The translations under genes and the position numbers were made by a program. DNA of 64,000 bases from DATFNI01 sp963787205 (lineage in GTDB: Bacteria; Bacteroidota; Rhodothermia; Balneolales; DATFMH01). Location of the stretch: positions 124,001 to 188,000 of the forward strand of contig CAWBCD010000001.1 in the NCBI GenBank assembly GCA_963787205.1, in the 5' to 3' direction. Below are positions 45,854-56,027 of this stretch, in pieces; position 1 is the first letter of the stretch; each line of letters starts with the position of its first letter. Below the pieces are notes generated by a model. The model had not been told where the DNA came from. It worked only from the letters and a program-made list of their open reading frames with translations, and did not search any database.

Positions 45854-46741
45854 CTAAGAATCCATATTTATTCCTGCTGACTGTCTGCTTATCTCAGCCA
45901 GGGCCGACCAGTCGTGATCACTCATTCCCTTCGCAATACCTTGCAGGTAATGATCGTGCAGCATGCTTGCCAGCGGCATCGGAACTTGCTGTTCATCACC
46001 GGCTTGCAGGGCAAGCCTCACATCCTTGAGCCCGTGCTTCATTTTAAATCCGCCCGGAAGGTATTTGCGATCGGCTATCATAGATCCATAATTATTATAA
46101 ATCGGAGCGCCAAACAGGGCACTGGTCATGATCTCCAGAAACTCGTGGGAATCCATACCGGATTTCTCAACGAGGGTGAAGGATTCACCCAGCGTTTCGA
46201 TCATGGAAGCGATCATGAAATTACCGGCTATCTTGATCGTATTGGCCTGTTCAGGGCGTTCACCGACCACAGAAACAGCTCTGCCAAGGGAATCCAGAAT
46301 AGAGCGAGTCTCATCTATTTTCCCTTTATCACCGGCTGCGACAACCCATAATTTTGCTGCTTCGGCCATGTCAGGACGACCAAAAACCGGCGCGGAAATC
46401 AGGTACTGATTGCGTTCTCTGTGTTTTTGATTGAGATTCCGGATAAAGGACACGCTTGCGGTGCTCATCGAGATATGAATGGCCCCTTCTTTCATGCATT
46501 CCAGAACCCCCTTTTCAAAAAGTATATCCTGAACTGCCGCGTCATCACTGAGCATGGTCATGACAAGGTTTACAGCAGATGCCAGCTCGCCCGGATCTTT
46601 CTCAATGATAGCCCCCTTGTCTTTCAGCGGGTCTGCTTTGGATGCTGTTCGGTTGTATACATGCAGTTCATGATCTGTTTTCAACAAATTCGCTGCCATC
46701 GGCAAGCCCATACTACCGAGACCAATAAATCCAATCTTCAT
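45854..46741 (-). CDS. NAD(P)-dependent beta-hydroxyacid dehydrogenase
   Basis: 295 residues of the 3-hydroxyisobutyrate dehydrogenase family. Rossmann motif MKIGFIGLGSMGLPMAANLL, substrate loop ISMSTASVSF (in place of the common DCSTVSP type), and the catalytic Lys in NTIKIAGNFM are seen. Likely substrates are short 3-hydroxyacids or semialdehydes. It lies 15 bp after ltaE on the same strand, so amino-acid-derived carbon is a reasonable context. The serine-for-aspartate change in the substrate loop suggests the glyoxylate/succinic semialdehyde reductase branch, but this is tentative. Confidence 0.85.
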   Translation of the reverse strand: MKIGFIGLGSMGLPMAANLLKTDHELHVYNRTASKADPLKDKGAIIEKDPGELASAVNLVMTMLSDDAAVQDILFEKGVLECMKEGAIHISMSTASVSFIRNLNQKHRERNQYLISAPVFGRPDMAEAAKLWVVAAGDKGKIDETRSILDSLGRAVSVVGERPEQANTIKIAGNFMIASMIETLGESFTLVEKSGMDSHEFLEIMTSALFGAPIYNNYGSMIADRKYLPGGFKMKHGLKDVRLALQAGDEQQVPMPLASMLHDHYLQGIAKGMSDHDWSALAEISRQSAGINMDS

Positions 46742-46756
46742 AATCTTAAGTCTTTA

Positions 46757-47776
46757 TTATCCAAAAAGTTCTCTCATTGCCTGATTGATGACCTCCAGGT
46801 CTTTTTCACCTATCTCAATATGAAAAGTAGCCCGGATCGTCTGTGGACCAAACACTGTCATGTGAATGTCACGTTCCTTTAGCTTCTCAATAGCTGACTC
46901 GGCATCTCCATCAACTACATCAAATAGGACAATATTAGTCTGAACACGGTCGAGATCGATTTGCAACCGGGAACATTCAGCCACGTTACTCGCAAATGAG
47001 TGCGCTCTCCGGTGGTCATCAGCCAGCAGATCATAATGATGTTCAATGGCGTAATCGGCTGCCGCAGCGAGAATTCCGATTTGGCGCATGCCACCTCCGA
47101 GCATCTTGCGAAACCGGTGCGCTTTATGAATACGATCGTGATCTGAGAGCAACATGGAACCCACAGGGGCGCCGAGACCTTTGCTAAAGCAAACCGAAAT
47201 GGTATCCGCAATCTCTCCGAAGAATGAAAAGGGAATACCACTCGCTACCGAAGCATTCCATATCCTTGCACCATCCAGGTGTATGAAGAAGCCATGTTTA
47301 TCTGCCAGCTCCCGAACCGCCTGCAATTCTCCGCGTGTGTAGCAAACCCCACCGCCTTTGTTCGTAGTGTTTTCAAGGGCTATCACGCGGGTATGTGGGT
47401 CCCATTCGTGATAGGGACGAATGGCCGGTTCGATGACTTCCGGGGTAAGAATCCCGTTTCTACCCTTCACAGGAGACAACTGTATGGAAGACAACCAAGC
47501 CGCAGAAGTGGATTCATAATTAAAAATGTGGCCCGTTTCATCAATGATGACTTCATCGCCCTCGTTCGTAAGCACATGAAGAGCAAGCTGATTACTCATT
47601 GTACCACTTGGAACGAACAGTCCGGCTTCCATACCGAACATGGCAGCCACTTTTTCCTGCAGTGCGTTTACCGTGGGGTCATCACCAAAAACATCATCTC
47701 CAACCTCGGCGGCCGCCATGGCCTGGCGCATTGCCTGAGTCGGTTTCGTAATGGTATCACTTCGTAAATCTATCAT
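46757..47776 (-). CDS. ltaE: Low-specificity L-threonine aldolase
   Basis: 339 residues, PLP fold type I. Opening MIDLRSDTITKPTQAMRQAM and EVGDDVFGDDPTVNALQEK are diagnostic; the PLP lysine lies in VCFSKGLGAPVGS. It splits threonine or allo-threonine to glycine and acetaldehyde. The start abuts a degenerate heptamer array that fills the gap to the upstream gene. It is cotranscribed with the beta-hydroxyacid dehydrogenase. Confidence 0.93.
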   Translation of the reverse strand: MIDLRSDTITKPTQAMRQAMAAAEVGDDVFGDDPTVNALQEKVAAMFGMEAGLFVPSGTMSNQLALHVLTNEGDEVIIDETGHIFNYESTSAAWLSSIQLSPVKGRNGILTPEVIEPAIRPYHEWDPHTRVIALENTTNKGGGVCYTRGELQAVRELADKHGFFIHLDGARIWNASVASGIPFSFFGEIADTISVCFSKGLGAPVGSMLLSDHDRIHKAHRFRKMLGGGMRQIGILAAAADYAIEHHYDLLADDHRRAHSFASNVAECSRLQIDLDRVQTNIVLFDVVDGDAESAIEKLKERDIHMTVFGPQTIRATFHIEIGEKDLEVINQAMRELFG

Positions 47777-47780
47777 GATA

Positions 47781-47864
47781 GTATTGAGTAGTGAGTAGTG
47801 AGATCTTAGACTTGAGATATTAGATATCAGATGACAAACAGACGGAAAGCTGACGGCTGAAAGC
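47781..47864. repeat. Degenerate heptamer array filling the hbd-ltaE gap, 12 units
   Basis: From GTATTGA, two GTAGTGA units and GATCTTA through GACTTGA, GATATTA, GATATCA, GATGACA to TGACGGC and TGAAAGC, the 84 bases split cleanly into twelve 7-mers, most of them beginning GA or GT. It occupies nearly all of the 92 bp between the hbd stop and the ltaE start. Confidence 0.7.
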
Positions 47865-47868
47865 TTCT

Positions 47869-48720
47869 TTAGTGCTTGTAGAATCCTTCGCCGGTTTTGT
47901 CGCCCAGTTTACCGGCGTTAACCATTTTGACCAGAAAGGGGCACGGCCGGTATTTAGGATCTTTGAAACCATCGTATAAAACGTTCAAAATATCAAGACA
48001 GACGTCGAGACCGATGAAATCCGCAAGACGCAACGGTCCCATCGGATGATTCATTCCCAGCTTCATCACGGCATCGACATTTTCTGGTGTTGCTACCTGT
48101 TCATAGACACAGTAGACAGCCTCGTTGATCATGGGCATCAGTACACGGTTCGAAACAAAGCCCGGATAGTCATTCACTTCCACCGGTTCTTTTCCAAGAG
48201 ACTTCGCGGTATCGTGCACTACCTGGTGGACCTCATCTGAGGTATCCAGCCCCCGAACCACTTCCACCAGCTTCATGACGGGTACGGGATTAAAGAAATG
48301 CATGCCGATGACCTGCCTGGATCTCGAGGTTACTGCGGCCAACTTTGTTATCGATATCGATGAGGTGTTTGAAGCCATAATGGCATTGGCCGGAGCAGCT
48401 TTATCTATTTTCTTAAAGATGTCTGATTTAAGGTCCAGATTCTCGTTTACTGCCTCGACCACCAGGTCGCGATCCCTGACCCCCTCTTCCAGATTCAGGC
48501 TAACCGAGATTCGGCTTAGCGTTGATTCCTTATCCGCTTCCGTAATTTTCTCCTTTGCAACCATCCTGCTCAGATTCTTATCAATCGTTGCCATGGCCTT
48601 GTCCGCAAATTCCTGCTTTACTTCAATGAGTGTAACATTATATCCGTTTTGAGCGAAGACATGCGTAATCCCATTACCCATTGTACCACCGCCAATTACG
48701 GCTACGTTCCTGATCTTCAT
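47869..48720 (-). CDS. hbd: 3-hydroxybutyryl-CoA dehydrogenase
   Basis: About 283 residues from the ATG at 48720, preceded by GGGAGAAACT; a TTG at 48732 is in frame but lacks a site. NAD motif VAVIGGGTMGNGITHVFAQ, the catalytic His in GMHFFNPVPVMKLVEVVRG, and the C-terminal helical domain with GMNHPMGPLRLADFIGLD are all typical. It oxidises (S)-3-hydroxyacyl-CoA in short-chain fatty acid or butyrate metabolism. Single-domain type, not fused to a hydratase. Confidence 0.93.
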   Translation of the reverse strand: MKIRNVAVIGGGTMGNGITHVFAQNGYNVTLIEVKQEFADKAMATIDKNLSRMVAKEKITEADKESTLSRISVSLNLEEGVRDRDLVVEAVNENLDLKSDIFKKIDKAAPANAIMASNTSSISITKLAAVTSRSRQVIGMHFFNPVPVMKLVEVVRGLDTSDEVHQVVHDTAKSLGKEPVEVNDYPGFVSNRVLMPMINEAVYCVYEQVATPENVDAVMKLGMNHPMGPLRLADFIGLDVCLDILNVLYDGFKDPKYRPCPFLVKMVNAGKLGDKTGEGFYKH

Positions 48721-49080
48721 AGTTTCTCCCAAAAATCGCTTTTCATGACGTATAACCTTTTACATGGCAATATAATAGTTACGAGACTGGCAAAGTAGAT
48801 GAAACCATGAAATATGGCATACCTCTTTTATCGTCGTTCCCGGCTTTGATCTGCCATCTGTATGCTTGCTATTGTTTTATCCTGTGAAATGCTTTTCAGG
48901 GAGTAGCCAGATGGGTTGACGCGAGAAGGGAGTTCGCTGGAAAACTCAGGTATGTCAAATCCACTAATTTTATAACATTTCAGGAAGTCGGAACTCGTCT
49001 CAACGGAGATTCCTGCGTCGGCGGGAATGACGGAAATACGAATTCAATCACACGATACCCTTATTCCCTTGCCACTTTGT
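48721..49080. repeat. Gap between hbd and lysA with a dispersed-repeat relic
   Basis: No gene seen. The part 48980-49035 carries CCTGCGTCGGCGGGAATGAC, which read on the minus strand is the GTCATTCCCGCCGACGCAGG type of intergenic repeat widespread in bacteria. Confidence 0.4.
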
Positions 49081-50322
49081 TTACTTTTTATACCCAGTTG
49101 CCCGCAGGAACCGGTCGATAGTTTGTTCCGGTGTGAGTCTAGTCCTGATGCTCTGTTGGGTTCCGTCGCTGTTAACCAATACTTCTGCCGGATACCGCCT
49201 TCTGTTGTACTCCGAGGCCATTGTCATTCCGTAGGCGCCGGCATCAGCAAAGGCAAGCAGGTCTCCTTCATGGGTTTCCGGAAGCATGCGGTCACGGGCC
49301 AGGATGTCGGTGCTTTCGCAGATATTACCACTTATCGAGTACTCCGTTGTTTCCGGCTCATCGATACGGCTGATGTTCAAAACGCGATGATATGCGTGGT
49401 ACAGGATTGGCCGGGCCAGATGATTGAACCCGGTGTCGGTACCGATATATGTAACATTCCCCTGATCCTTGACGGATGTAACCTGCGACAACAAGACGCC
49501 CGCCGGAGCCATAATGTATCGACCGGGTTCAAAAAAATAATCAATCTTACCCTCGTATCGATCATTGAGCTGTTGAAGCAGCGGTTGCGCAATTCGCTTA
49601 AACTCATCCAGTGAAAAGGTCTCATCTTCATCCCGATAAGGAACAGGGAGTCCACCGCCAAAATTGATTCGTTCCAGATCCGGAAATAGCTTTGCCAATT
49701 CTGCCATCCGCTCCATGGCAGCCAGCAAGTTGCGGGGTTCACGGATGCCACTGCCGATATGAACATGGATACCGGTTATCTTCACCCCGTTGTCTTTGGC
49801 AATCCTGAGACAATCCTCCATCAAATCAAGACGGATGCCGAACTTACTGTCGCGATTACCCGTAGTCACTCGTTGATGCAATCCGTCACCGATATCGGGC
49901 TTTATCCGGATAGAACACGACTTCGAATCCGGATGTTCACAGAAAGATTTTAGCCGGGAATAAGAACCAATATTCAGGCGAACACCACTCTTTAGGGCGT
50001 ATTCCATTTCAGCATCCGACATATTGCTTTCAGTGTAGAATATGTTACTGGCATCCTCGACAAAACCTCGTGCAAGTTCAACTTCCTCGATGCTGACCGT
50101 GTCAAAACCAAAGCCTTCCTCTTTTACGATATCCAGAAGAAATGGATTATCATTGGCCTTCATGGCATAAAGCCATTTTACAGGTAAGTCCGGGAACAAA
50201 CCGGCAAGTGCACGGCAACGCTCACGAATGGTACGCTCCGAGTAGCAATACGCAGGGGTTCCGAATTTATCAGCAATATTCTTTAATTCTTTTATCTGTA
50301 ATGGGATAACTAATGAGGACAA
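49081..50322 (-). CDS. lysA: Diaminopimelate decarboxylase
   Basis: 413 residues, alanine-racemase-type fold III. PLP lysine in WLYAMKANDNP (Lys55); HVHIGSGI, ERINFGGGLPVPY, the glycine-rich EPGRYIMAPAG and the C-terminal NICESTDILARDR (catalytic Cys) with FADAGAYGMTMASEYN match LysA. It forms L-lysine from meso-diaminopimelate. HVHIGSGI replaces the common HCHIGSQ. It stands alone, divergent from the penicillin acylase gene with a 137-bp shared promoter region. Confidence 0.92.
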   Translation of the reverse strand: MSSLVIPLQIKELKNIADKFGTPAYCYSERTIRERCRALAGLFPDLPVKWLYAMKANDNPFLLDIVKEEGFGFDTVSIEEVELARGFVEDASNIFYTESNMSDAEMEYALKSGVRLNIGSYSRLKSFCEHPDSKSCSIRIKPDIGDGLHQRVTTGNRDSKFGIRLDLMEDCLRIAKDNGVKITGIHVHIGSGIREPRNLLAAMERMAELAKLFPDLERINFGGGLPVPYRDEDETFSLDEFKRIAQPLLQQLNDRYEGKIDYFFEPGRYIMAPAGVLLSQVTSVKDQGNVTYIGTDTGFNHLARPILYHAYHRVLNISRIDEPETTEYSISGNICESTDILARDRMLPETHEGDLLAFADAGAYGMTMASEYNRRRYPAEVLVNSDGTQQSIRTRLTPEQTIDRFLRATGYKK

Positions 50323-50459
50323 GACCTGTTCTTTTTGTTACATTTTTAGTGTTCAATGACAGCACATACACAGGGGATAATATCACAACTAACGATAATC
50401 TCCTTTCTGCGGCCTAAAGTTAGACATAATCCACGAAAATTCACCCCACAATCAGATCA

Positions 50460-52958
50460 ATGAAAACTTTTTTCAAAATACTCCTGTTCATCCTGATCCT
50501 CCTGGTTGGATTCGTTGGAATTGCCATCTACTGGACCTTTTATAAACCATTACCCGATTATAACGCCAATCTGTCGGTACCGGGATTAAGTGATTCGGTA
50601 ACGGTCTATTGGGATAATTACGGGACTCCCCATATCGATGCCAGAAATCGGCATGATTTGTATTTCACTGTGGGATATGTACATGCACAGGATCGTCTCT
50701 GGCAAATGACAGTGATACAACTTGCTGCCCAGGGACGCCTTGCCGAATTTTTTGGAAAAAGTCTGGTTCCGGTTGACAAAGAGCAACGGTTGATTGGATT
50801 CTGGAGGATGGCCAAAAAGATCGAACCCACGCTCTCCGAACAGGTTCGGTCCGATCTTCAGGCCTATTCTGACGGGGTCAACGCCTGGATCGATGCCAAC
50901 AAAAATAAACTGCCCATCGAATTTTCGCTCACCGGTATCAAACCAATTCACTGGAATCCGTTGTATTCCATAGCCTTTTCGCGAATGCTGGCATGGCAGC
51001 TCAACGTTGCATGGTGGAGCAAACCGGTCTATGAATACCTCTCGACGCACGTGACCACCCAACAACTGAGCGAAATTTTCCCGGAGTGGCCTGCCAATGC
51101 CCCGACAACACTCAATTCTTCACAAAGCCAGGCTCTTTCTTCCAATCTCATGGGTTTTATGAAACAGGATCTGGCCACGCGGCAGATCCTCGGTATGAGC
51201 GGCAGTCACGTGGGTAGCAATGCCTGGGTCATTGATGGGAAAAAAAGCGGAACCGGATTCCCAATCCTTGCCGGTGATCCGCACCTTCATATCAATATCC
51301 CCGGCGACTGGTATGAAGTTCACATGGATCTCAATGGGAAAAATATTTCGGGTGCCACCCATCCGGGAGCACCCTACGTGATACTTGGTCAGAATGATTT
51401 TCTTGCCTGGAGTCTGACCAATATGATGGCTGATGACACGGATTTCTTTGTTGAACAGGTTAAAAACCAGGATCGCGGTCTCTATGTCGTCGATTCTCTT
51501 GCGGATTCTCCCCATCGAGGTAATTCAGGCACTCCTAAAGATTCCGTGCTTTACAAGCCGTTCCAAATTAAACGGGAAGTGATTAAAGTGAAAGGCGGCC
51601 ACGATGTCATCTTTGACGAACGATTTACCGATCACGGACCGGTAATTTCAGATATCATGCCTGCACATAAACTTATGGGTGATAAAGTGATATCGATGCA
51701 GTGGACCGGGTATGACATCTCGCATGAGCTAAGGGCTTTCATGCAGATCAACTGGGCTAATTCATTCGAAGAGTTCCAGAAGGCCCTGCCGAATTTCGGC
51801 GTACCTGGTCAGAATTTCATGTACGCCGACCGGTCCGGAAATATAGCCATGTTCTCCGTTGCCAAGATTCCTATCAGGAATTACAACCCCGTACTTTTCC
51901 GGAACGGATGGGATCCCAAGTATGATTGGAAGGGATATATACCTTTCAATAAACTGCCTCATGTGATCAATCCTAAAGACGGATGGATCGCCAATGCCAA
52001 TAACCGCATAACTACGGGCAACTATCCCTACTACATAACCTATTTCTGGGAGCCGCCGTCGCGAATCGAGACCATCGATCATTTTCTTAGTTCACATGAT
52101 ACCCTTGGGGTCAAAGATTTTGAAACGTTGCAAAATTCTGTCTATTCCTCCCAAGCCGCACAGGTTACACAAGAGATCCTCCCTGTGCTTGAAAGTGACG
52201 CTTCCGATACCCTCATTTCCAAGGCCCTGCCTTATCTGAAAAACTGGGACTACAAATATGAAACCAGTGAGACGGCCGCTTCTATATTCGATGTCTTCTT
52301 CTCAGATCTGACAAAGAATACGCTCTCCGATGAAATGGGCAGCAAAGCATATAATATGTTCACTAAACTCCAGCTGCTGCCTTATCGTATCGAAGACCAT
52401 TTACTGGCCGCTCCTGATTCGGCTACTAACTTATTCGACGATATTAATACTCCGAAAGTCGAGACAAAAAAAGACATTATCCTGAAAAGTATGAGGCAGG
52501 CCGTACAGTTTCTCAGCGACTCTTTAGGGAATAAACCGCTGAATTGGCGCTGGGAACAACTGCACACCTTGACTTTTGAACCAATACTGTTTGGTCGTGC
52601 AGCCAAAGCACCCGGGGCTAGCACCGCGCTTAAGATGATCGTCAATAATATCCTGGCAAAAGGCCCCTTCCCGGCTAAAGGTAACGGAGTTTGCGTAGAC
52701 AACGGTGAATATAGCTGGCAGGATCCATACCACATGATACTTGGGCCATCTATTAGACGCATTGTCGATTTTTCCAATCCCGGGAGTGTCCAGTCCATTC
52801 TCCCGGCGGGTCAGTCCGGGAATCCACTGTCAGATCATTATGATGATCAAATGAAAATGTGGATGACGGGTAAGTATCGCATTTTTAATCAGGACATGCA
52901 TCTCGTCAGATTACAGCCTCACAAAACAATGCGTTTATCGCCTGCAGAAAATCAATAA
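50460..52958 (+). CDS. Penicillin acylase family protein (Ntn hydrolase)
   Basis: 832 residues. N-terminal membrane anchor (LLFILILLVGFVGIAIYW), an A-chain with YWDNYGTPHIDARNRHDLYF and HAQDRLWQMTVIQ, then the autoprocessing site: HVGSNAWVIDG, where Ser253 would become the N-terminal nucleophile after spacer cleavage. It cleaves an amide bond in the periplasm, such as acyl-homoserine lactones or acylated amino acids; natural substrates of this family are often unknown. It is followed 138 bp later by a GH3-serine hydrolase fusion, perhaps a cell-envelope or signal-turnover pair. Confidence 0.9.
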   Translation: MKTFFKILLFILILLVGFVGIAIYWTFYKPLPDYNANLSVPGLSDSVTVYWDNYGTPHIDARNRHDLYFTVGYVHAQDRLWQMTVIQLAAQGRLAEFFGKSLVPVDKEQRLIGFWRMAKKIEPTLSEQVRSDLQAYSDGVNAWIDANKNKLPIEFSLTGIKPIHWNPLYSIAFSRMLAWQLNVAWWSKPVYEYLSTHVTTQQLSEIFPEWPANAPTTLNSSQSQALSSNLMGFMKQDLATRQILGMSGSHVGSNAWVIDGKKSGTGFPILAGDPHLHINIPGDWYEVHMDLNGKNISGATHPGAPYVILGQNDFLAWSLTNMMADDTDFFVEQVKNQDRGLYVVDSLADSPHRGNSGTPKDSVLYKPFQIKREVIKVKGGHDVIFDERFTDHGPVISDIMPAHKLMGDKVISMQWTGYDISHELRAFMQINWANSFEEFQKALPNFGVPGQNFMYADRSGNIAMFSVAKIPIRNYNPVLFRNGWDPKYDWKGYIPFNKLPHVINPKDGWIANANNRITTGNYPYYITYFWEPPSRIETIDHFLSSHDTLGVKDFETLQNSVYSSQAAQVTQEILPVLESDASDTLISKALPYLKNWDYKYETSETAASIFDVFFSDLTKNTLSDEMGSKAYNMFTKLQLLPYRIEDHLLAAPDSATNLFDDINTPKVETKKDIILKSMRQAVQFLSDSLGNKPLNWRWEQLHTLTFEPILFGRAAKAPGASTALKMIVNNILAKGPFPAKGNGVCVDNGEYSWQDPYHMILGPSIRRIVDFSNPGSVQSILPAGQSGNPLSDHYDDQMKMWMTGKYRIFNQDMHLVRLQPHKTMRLSPAENQ

Positions 52959-53096
52959 TTTATCCTTCATTAAAGACGATAAAAAATAAATAATGTGAAT
53001 TGTGATGTACCAAACATGTTTTTACACCATTTTTAATTCATTATTATGATATTATAGTCTTATAACCGGCATCCTGAACCCCATTCTACAAGAGCT

Positions 53097-56018
53097 ATGA
53101 GTCGTCGAAGTACCGCTCCGAAAAAAACCGGAGCCAAGTTGGCTGTATTTGTTTCTATTCCGCTCATTTTGGTTTTCTTTCTGTTCCTGAGCGGTTTTAT
53201 TGATATCGGCACTTTCCCGTGGGGGAAATCCACGCAGGTATCATCACAAAAGGCCGACAGCCTGCAGGTCGAAACTATTCTTAACAAGATGAGCCTGAGA
53301 GAAAAAGTTGGCCAGTTATTTGTTGTCAGCGCAGATGGATATTTCGAGAACCGCCAGTCTGATGCATTCCTGCATTTACAGCATGCTATCCAGGACGAGC
53401 ACATTGGTGGGATTATCCTTTTTCACGGCACGGTTTATGGTCAGGCCATGCTGATCAACAAGCTTCAACAAATGTCAACTATACCCCTTTGGGTAACTGA
53501 GGATATGGAATTCGGTTCTGCGATGCGTGTCAATGATGGGGTACGTTTCATACCGCCAATGGGTGTTGCAGCAACAGGAAATGTGAACTTTGCTTACCAG
53601 AGTGGGCGTATAACAGCACTGGAAGCAAAGGCCTTAGGAGTAAATCAGATTTTTGCGCCGGTTGTGGATGTCAATAATAATCCTGCGAATCCGGTGATTA
53701 ATGTCCGTTCCTATTCCCAAAATCCCGATACTGTTGCCAAATATGCGAGCGCTTTCGTCAGGGGTGTGAGCAGTGAGGGAGTCATTGCCACGGCCAAGCA
53801 TTTTCCCGGTCATGGTGATACCCATGTCGATTCACACATCGGACTTCCTGTTGTTCACTACGGGTATCAACACCTCGACAGCCTGGAACTGGTACCCTTC
53901 CGCCGGTTGATTGATCAGGGCGTACCGAGTATCATGACGGCTCATATCGCTTTCCCAAAAATAAGCGGCAACCCCGATCTCCCGGGAACGCTCGATCCTG
54001 ATATCATTAAAGGTATTCTCCGCGACTCTCTTGATTACCACGGGCTCGTAATCACAGACGCCTTGAATATGGGTGGGGTGAGTGAAAACTACTCGCCGGC
54101 CAAAGATGCTGTAATGGCTATAAAAGCAGGTACGGATTTGCTTCTGATGTCACCGGATGTGCACACAGCCATCAATGCAGTTGTAGATGCTGTTCATGAC
54201 GGACAGCTCACCGAACAACGCATCAATCGTTCTGTACGTAAGTTACTGATGATGAAAGTCAAGCAGGGGCTGATTTTTAATCCGTTCATAGACCTGGATC
54301 AACTGGATCAGACCATCCATGCTACGGATAATGAGATCGTCTCCAGAGAAATTGCACGGAAATCGATTACCTTACTTCGCAATCGCCACGACATCCTTCC
54401 TATTGATCCACAACGCTATCCAAGGGTTACGGTTATTGCCATGTCAGATGATAAATACGGAGAAACCGGAGACATCCTGGCCCGAAGGATTCGCAAGTAT
54501 CATCCCGATGTCCGCTTTCATATTTTCGACGACCGTACCTGCGCTGCAGATCTGCACAATGTCTACCGGGATGTCCGCTGGGCGAACCTCGTCATCATTG
54601 GTTCATTCATTCATGTTCAAACGGGAAAAAACCTGGAGTTTAATGCACTGCAGCGTCATTTTTTAAGCAGATTGCCCAGGTATCACAAACGTACAGTTAT
54701 GATCGCCTTTGGCAGTCCGTATGTTCTATCAAACCTCCCGGGCGCCGACGTCCAGGTTTGTGCATGGTCAAGTTCCAACGAACAGGTTGAACAAACCGTC
54801 CCCGCACTTTTCGGAGCATCAACGATTGACGGACATCTGCCTACCAGTATCCCTCCGAACTACAAGATTGGAGATGGCCTTACGCTGCCCAAAACCATCG
54901 TCAGGTTCAGTGATATCCCAGAAGAGGCCGGATTCAACAGAGATTCCCTCTACCGGGTGGATCAGATCATGAATAAAGCAATTGACGATTCCGTATTTCC
55001 CGGCGGCGTAGTTACGGTCCTCAGAAATGGTATTGTGGCCTACTGCAAAGGCTTTGGCTATCAGACTTACCAAAAAATGGTGCCGGATCGAAAGAACGAT
55101 ATCTTCGACATGGCCTCTCTGACCAAGGTCGTCGCTACCACTTCCTGCGTAATGAAATTATATCAAGAAGGGAAACTGAACCTCGACGATCATGTGTCTA
55201 AGTACTTCCCTGAATACAGCAAAGGTGAAAAAGCCAAAATCACTCTCAAGAACCTCCTCACACATACTTCGGGACTACCGCCAGACAACCTGCTTACCAA
55301 AAAGAATACAAAGAGTCCGCAGGCTTTCATGCAGGATGTGCTCAACACACCACTGATGAATCCGCCGAACACCAAGTATGTCTATAGCGACCTGAACTTT
55401 ATCATTATGGGTGCAATCGTCCAGAAAGTCACTGGAATGCCACTCGATAAATATGCAGAGTCGAATATCTTTGCCCCCCTGGGAATGAATCATACCATGT
55501 TCAATCCTTTAAAAAAGAGACCGTGGCTGAAACATATTATTGTACCAACTGAGATCGACACGATTTACCGACATGAACTGCTGAAAGGAATCGTCAATGA
55601 TGAACGATCATACTACATGGGAGGCGTAGCCGGACATGCCGGACTTTTTTCCACCGGACCGGATCTTGCAGCTTATGCTCAGATGCTTTTGAATGGCGGC
55701 ACGTACAATGGTGTCCATCTGTACAAACCTTCTACGATTCATCTGTTTACAACCAAAGAATCGGATATATCAGATCGTGGATACGGATTTGACCTGAAAA
55801 CACCGGAAGGATTCAGCACAGCTGGGCAATTAACAAGTGATAAAACCTTTGGTCATCTTGGATTTACAGGGACCAGCATGTGGATAGATCCTACACGAAA
55901 CCTGGCAATCATTCTGCTCACGAACCGGGAATTTCCACACCGTGGAACCAGTCATGATATCAATCTTGTTCGTTCACACGTCGCCGACGCAGTTGTTTCA
56001 AGCCTGATGTCCCATTAA
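53097..56018 (+). CDS. GH3 beta-N-acetylhexosaminidase-like protein fused to a class-C beta-lactamase-like serine hydrolase
   Basis: 973 residues. An N-terminal membrane segment leads to a GH3 domain with KHFPGHGDTHVDSHIGLP (the NagZ-type catalytic loop, about residues 233-250) and the nucleophile in VITDALNMGG (about Asp320). A middle alpha/beta domain (about 400-600) follows. The C-terminal third is a serine hydrolase with SLTK (Ser about 672) and KYVYSDLNF, then HLGFTGTSMWIDP. The combination, known in Bacteroidetes-type genomes, would remove GlcNAc and cut an amide or ester in peptidoglycan turnover. Whether both halves are active cannot be told. Confidence 0.9.
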   Translation: MSRRSTAPKKTGAKLAVFVSIPLILVFFLFLSGFIDIGTFPWGKSTQVSSQKADSLQVETILNKMSLREKVGQLFVVSADGYFENRQSDAFLHLQHAIQDEHIGGIILFHGTVYGQAMLINKLQQMSTIPLWVTEDMEFGSAMRVNDGVRFIPPMGVAATGNVNFAYQSGRITALEAKALGVNQIFAPVVDVNNNPANPVINVRSYSQNPDTVAKYASAFVRGVSSEGVIATAKHFPGHGDTHVDSHIGLPVVHYGYQHLDSLELVPFRRLIDQGVPSIMTAHIAFPKISGNPDLPGTLDPDIIKGILRDSLDYHGLVITDALNMGGVSENYSPAKDAVMAIKAGTDLLLMSPDVHTAINAVVDAVHDGQLTEQRINRSVRKLLMMKVKQGLIFNPFIDLDQLDQTIHATDNEIVSREIARKSITLLRNRHDILPIDPQRYPRVTVIAMSDDKYGETGDILARRIRKYHPDVRFHIFDDRTCAADLHNVYRDVRWANLVIIGSFIHVQTGKNLEFNALQRHFLSRLPRYHKRTVMIAFGSPYVLSNLPGADVQVCAWSSSNEQVEQTVPALFGASTIDGHLPTSIPPNYKIGDGLTLPKTIVRFSDIPEEAGFNRDSLYRVDQIMNKAIDDSVFPGGVVTVLRNGIVAYCKGFGYQTYQKMVPDRKNDIFDMASLTKVVATTSCVMKLYQEGKLNLDDHVSKYFPEYSKGEKAKITLKNLLTHTSGLPPDNLLTKKNTKSPQAFMQDVLNTPLMNPPNTKYVYSDLNFIIMGAIVQKVTGMPLDKYAESNIFAPLGMNHTMFNPLKKRPWLKHIIVPTEIDTIYRHELLKGIVNDERSYYMGGVAGHAGLFSTGPDLAAYAQMLLNGGTYNGVHLYKPSTIHLFTTKESDISDRGYGFDLKTPEGFSTAGQLTSDKTFGHLGFTGTSMWIDPTRNLAIILLTNREFPHRGTSHDINLVRSHVADAVVSSLMSH

Positions 56019-56027
56019 CTTATTTAC

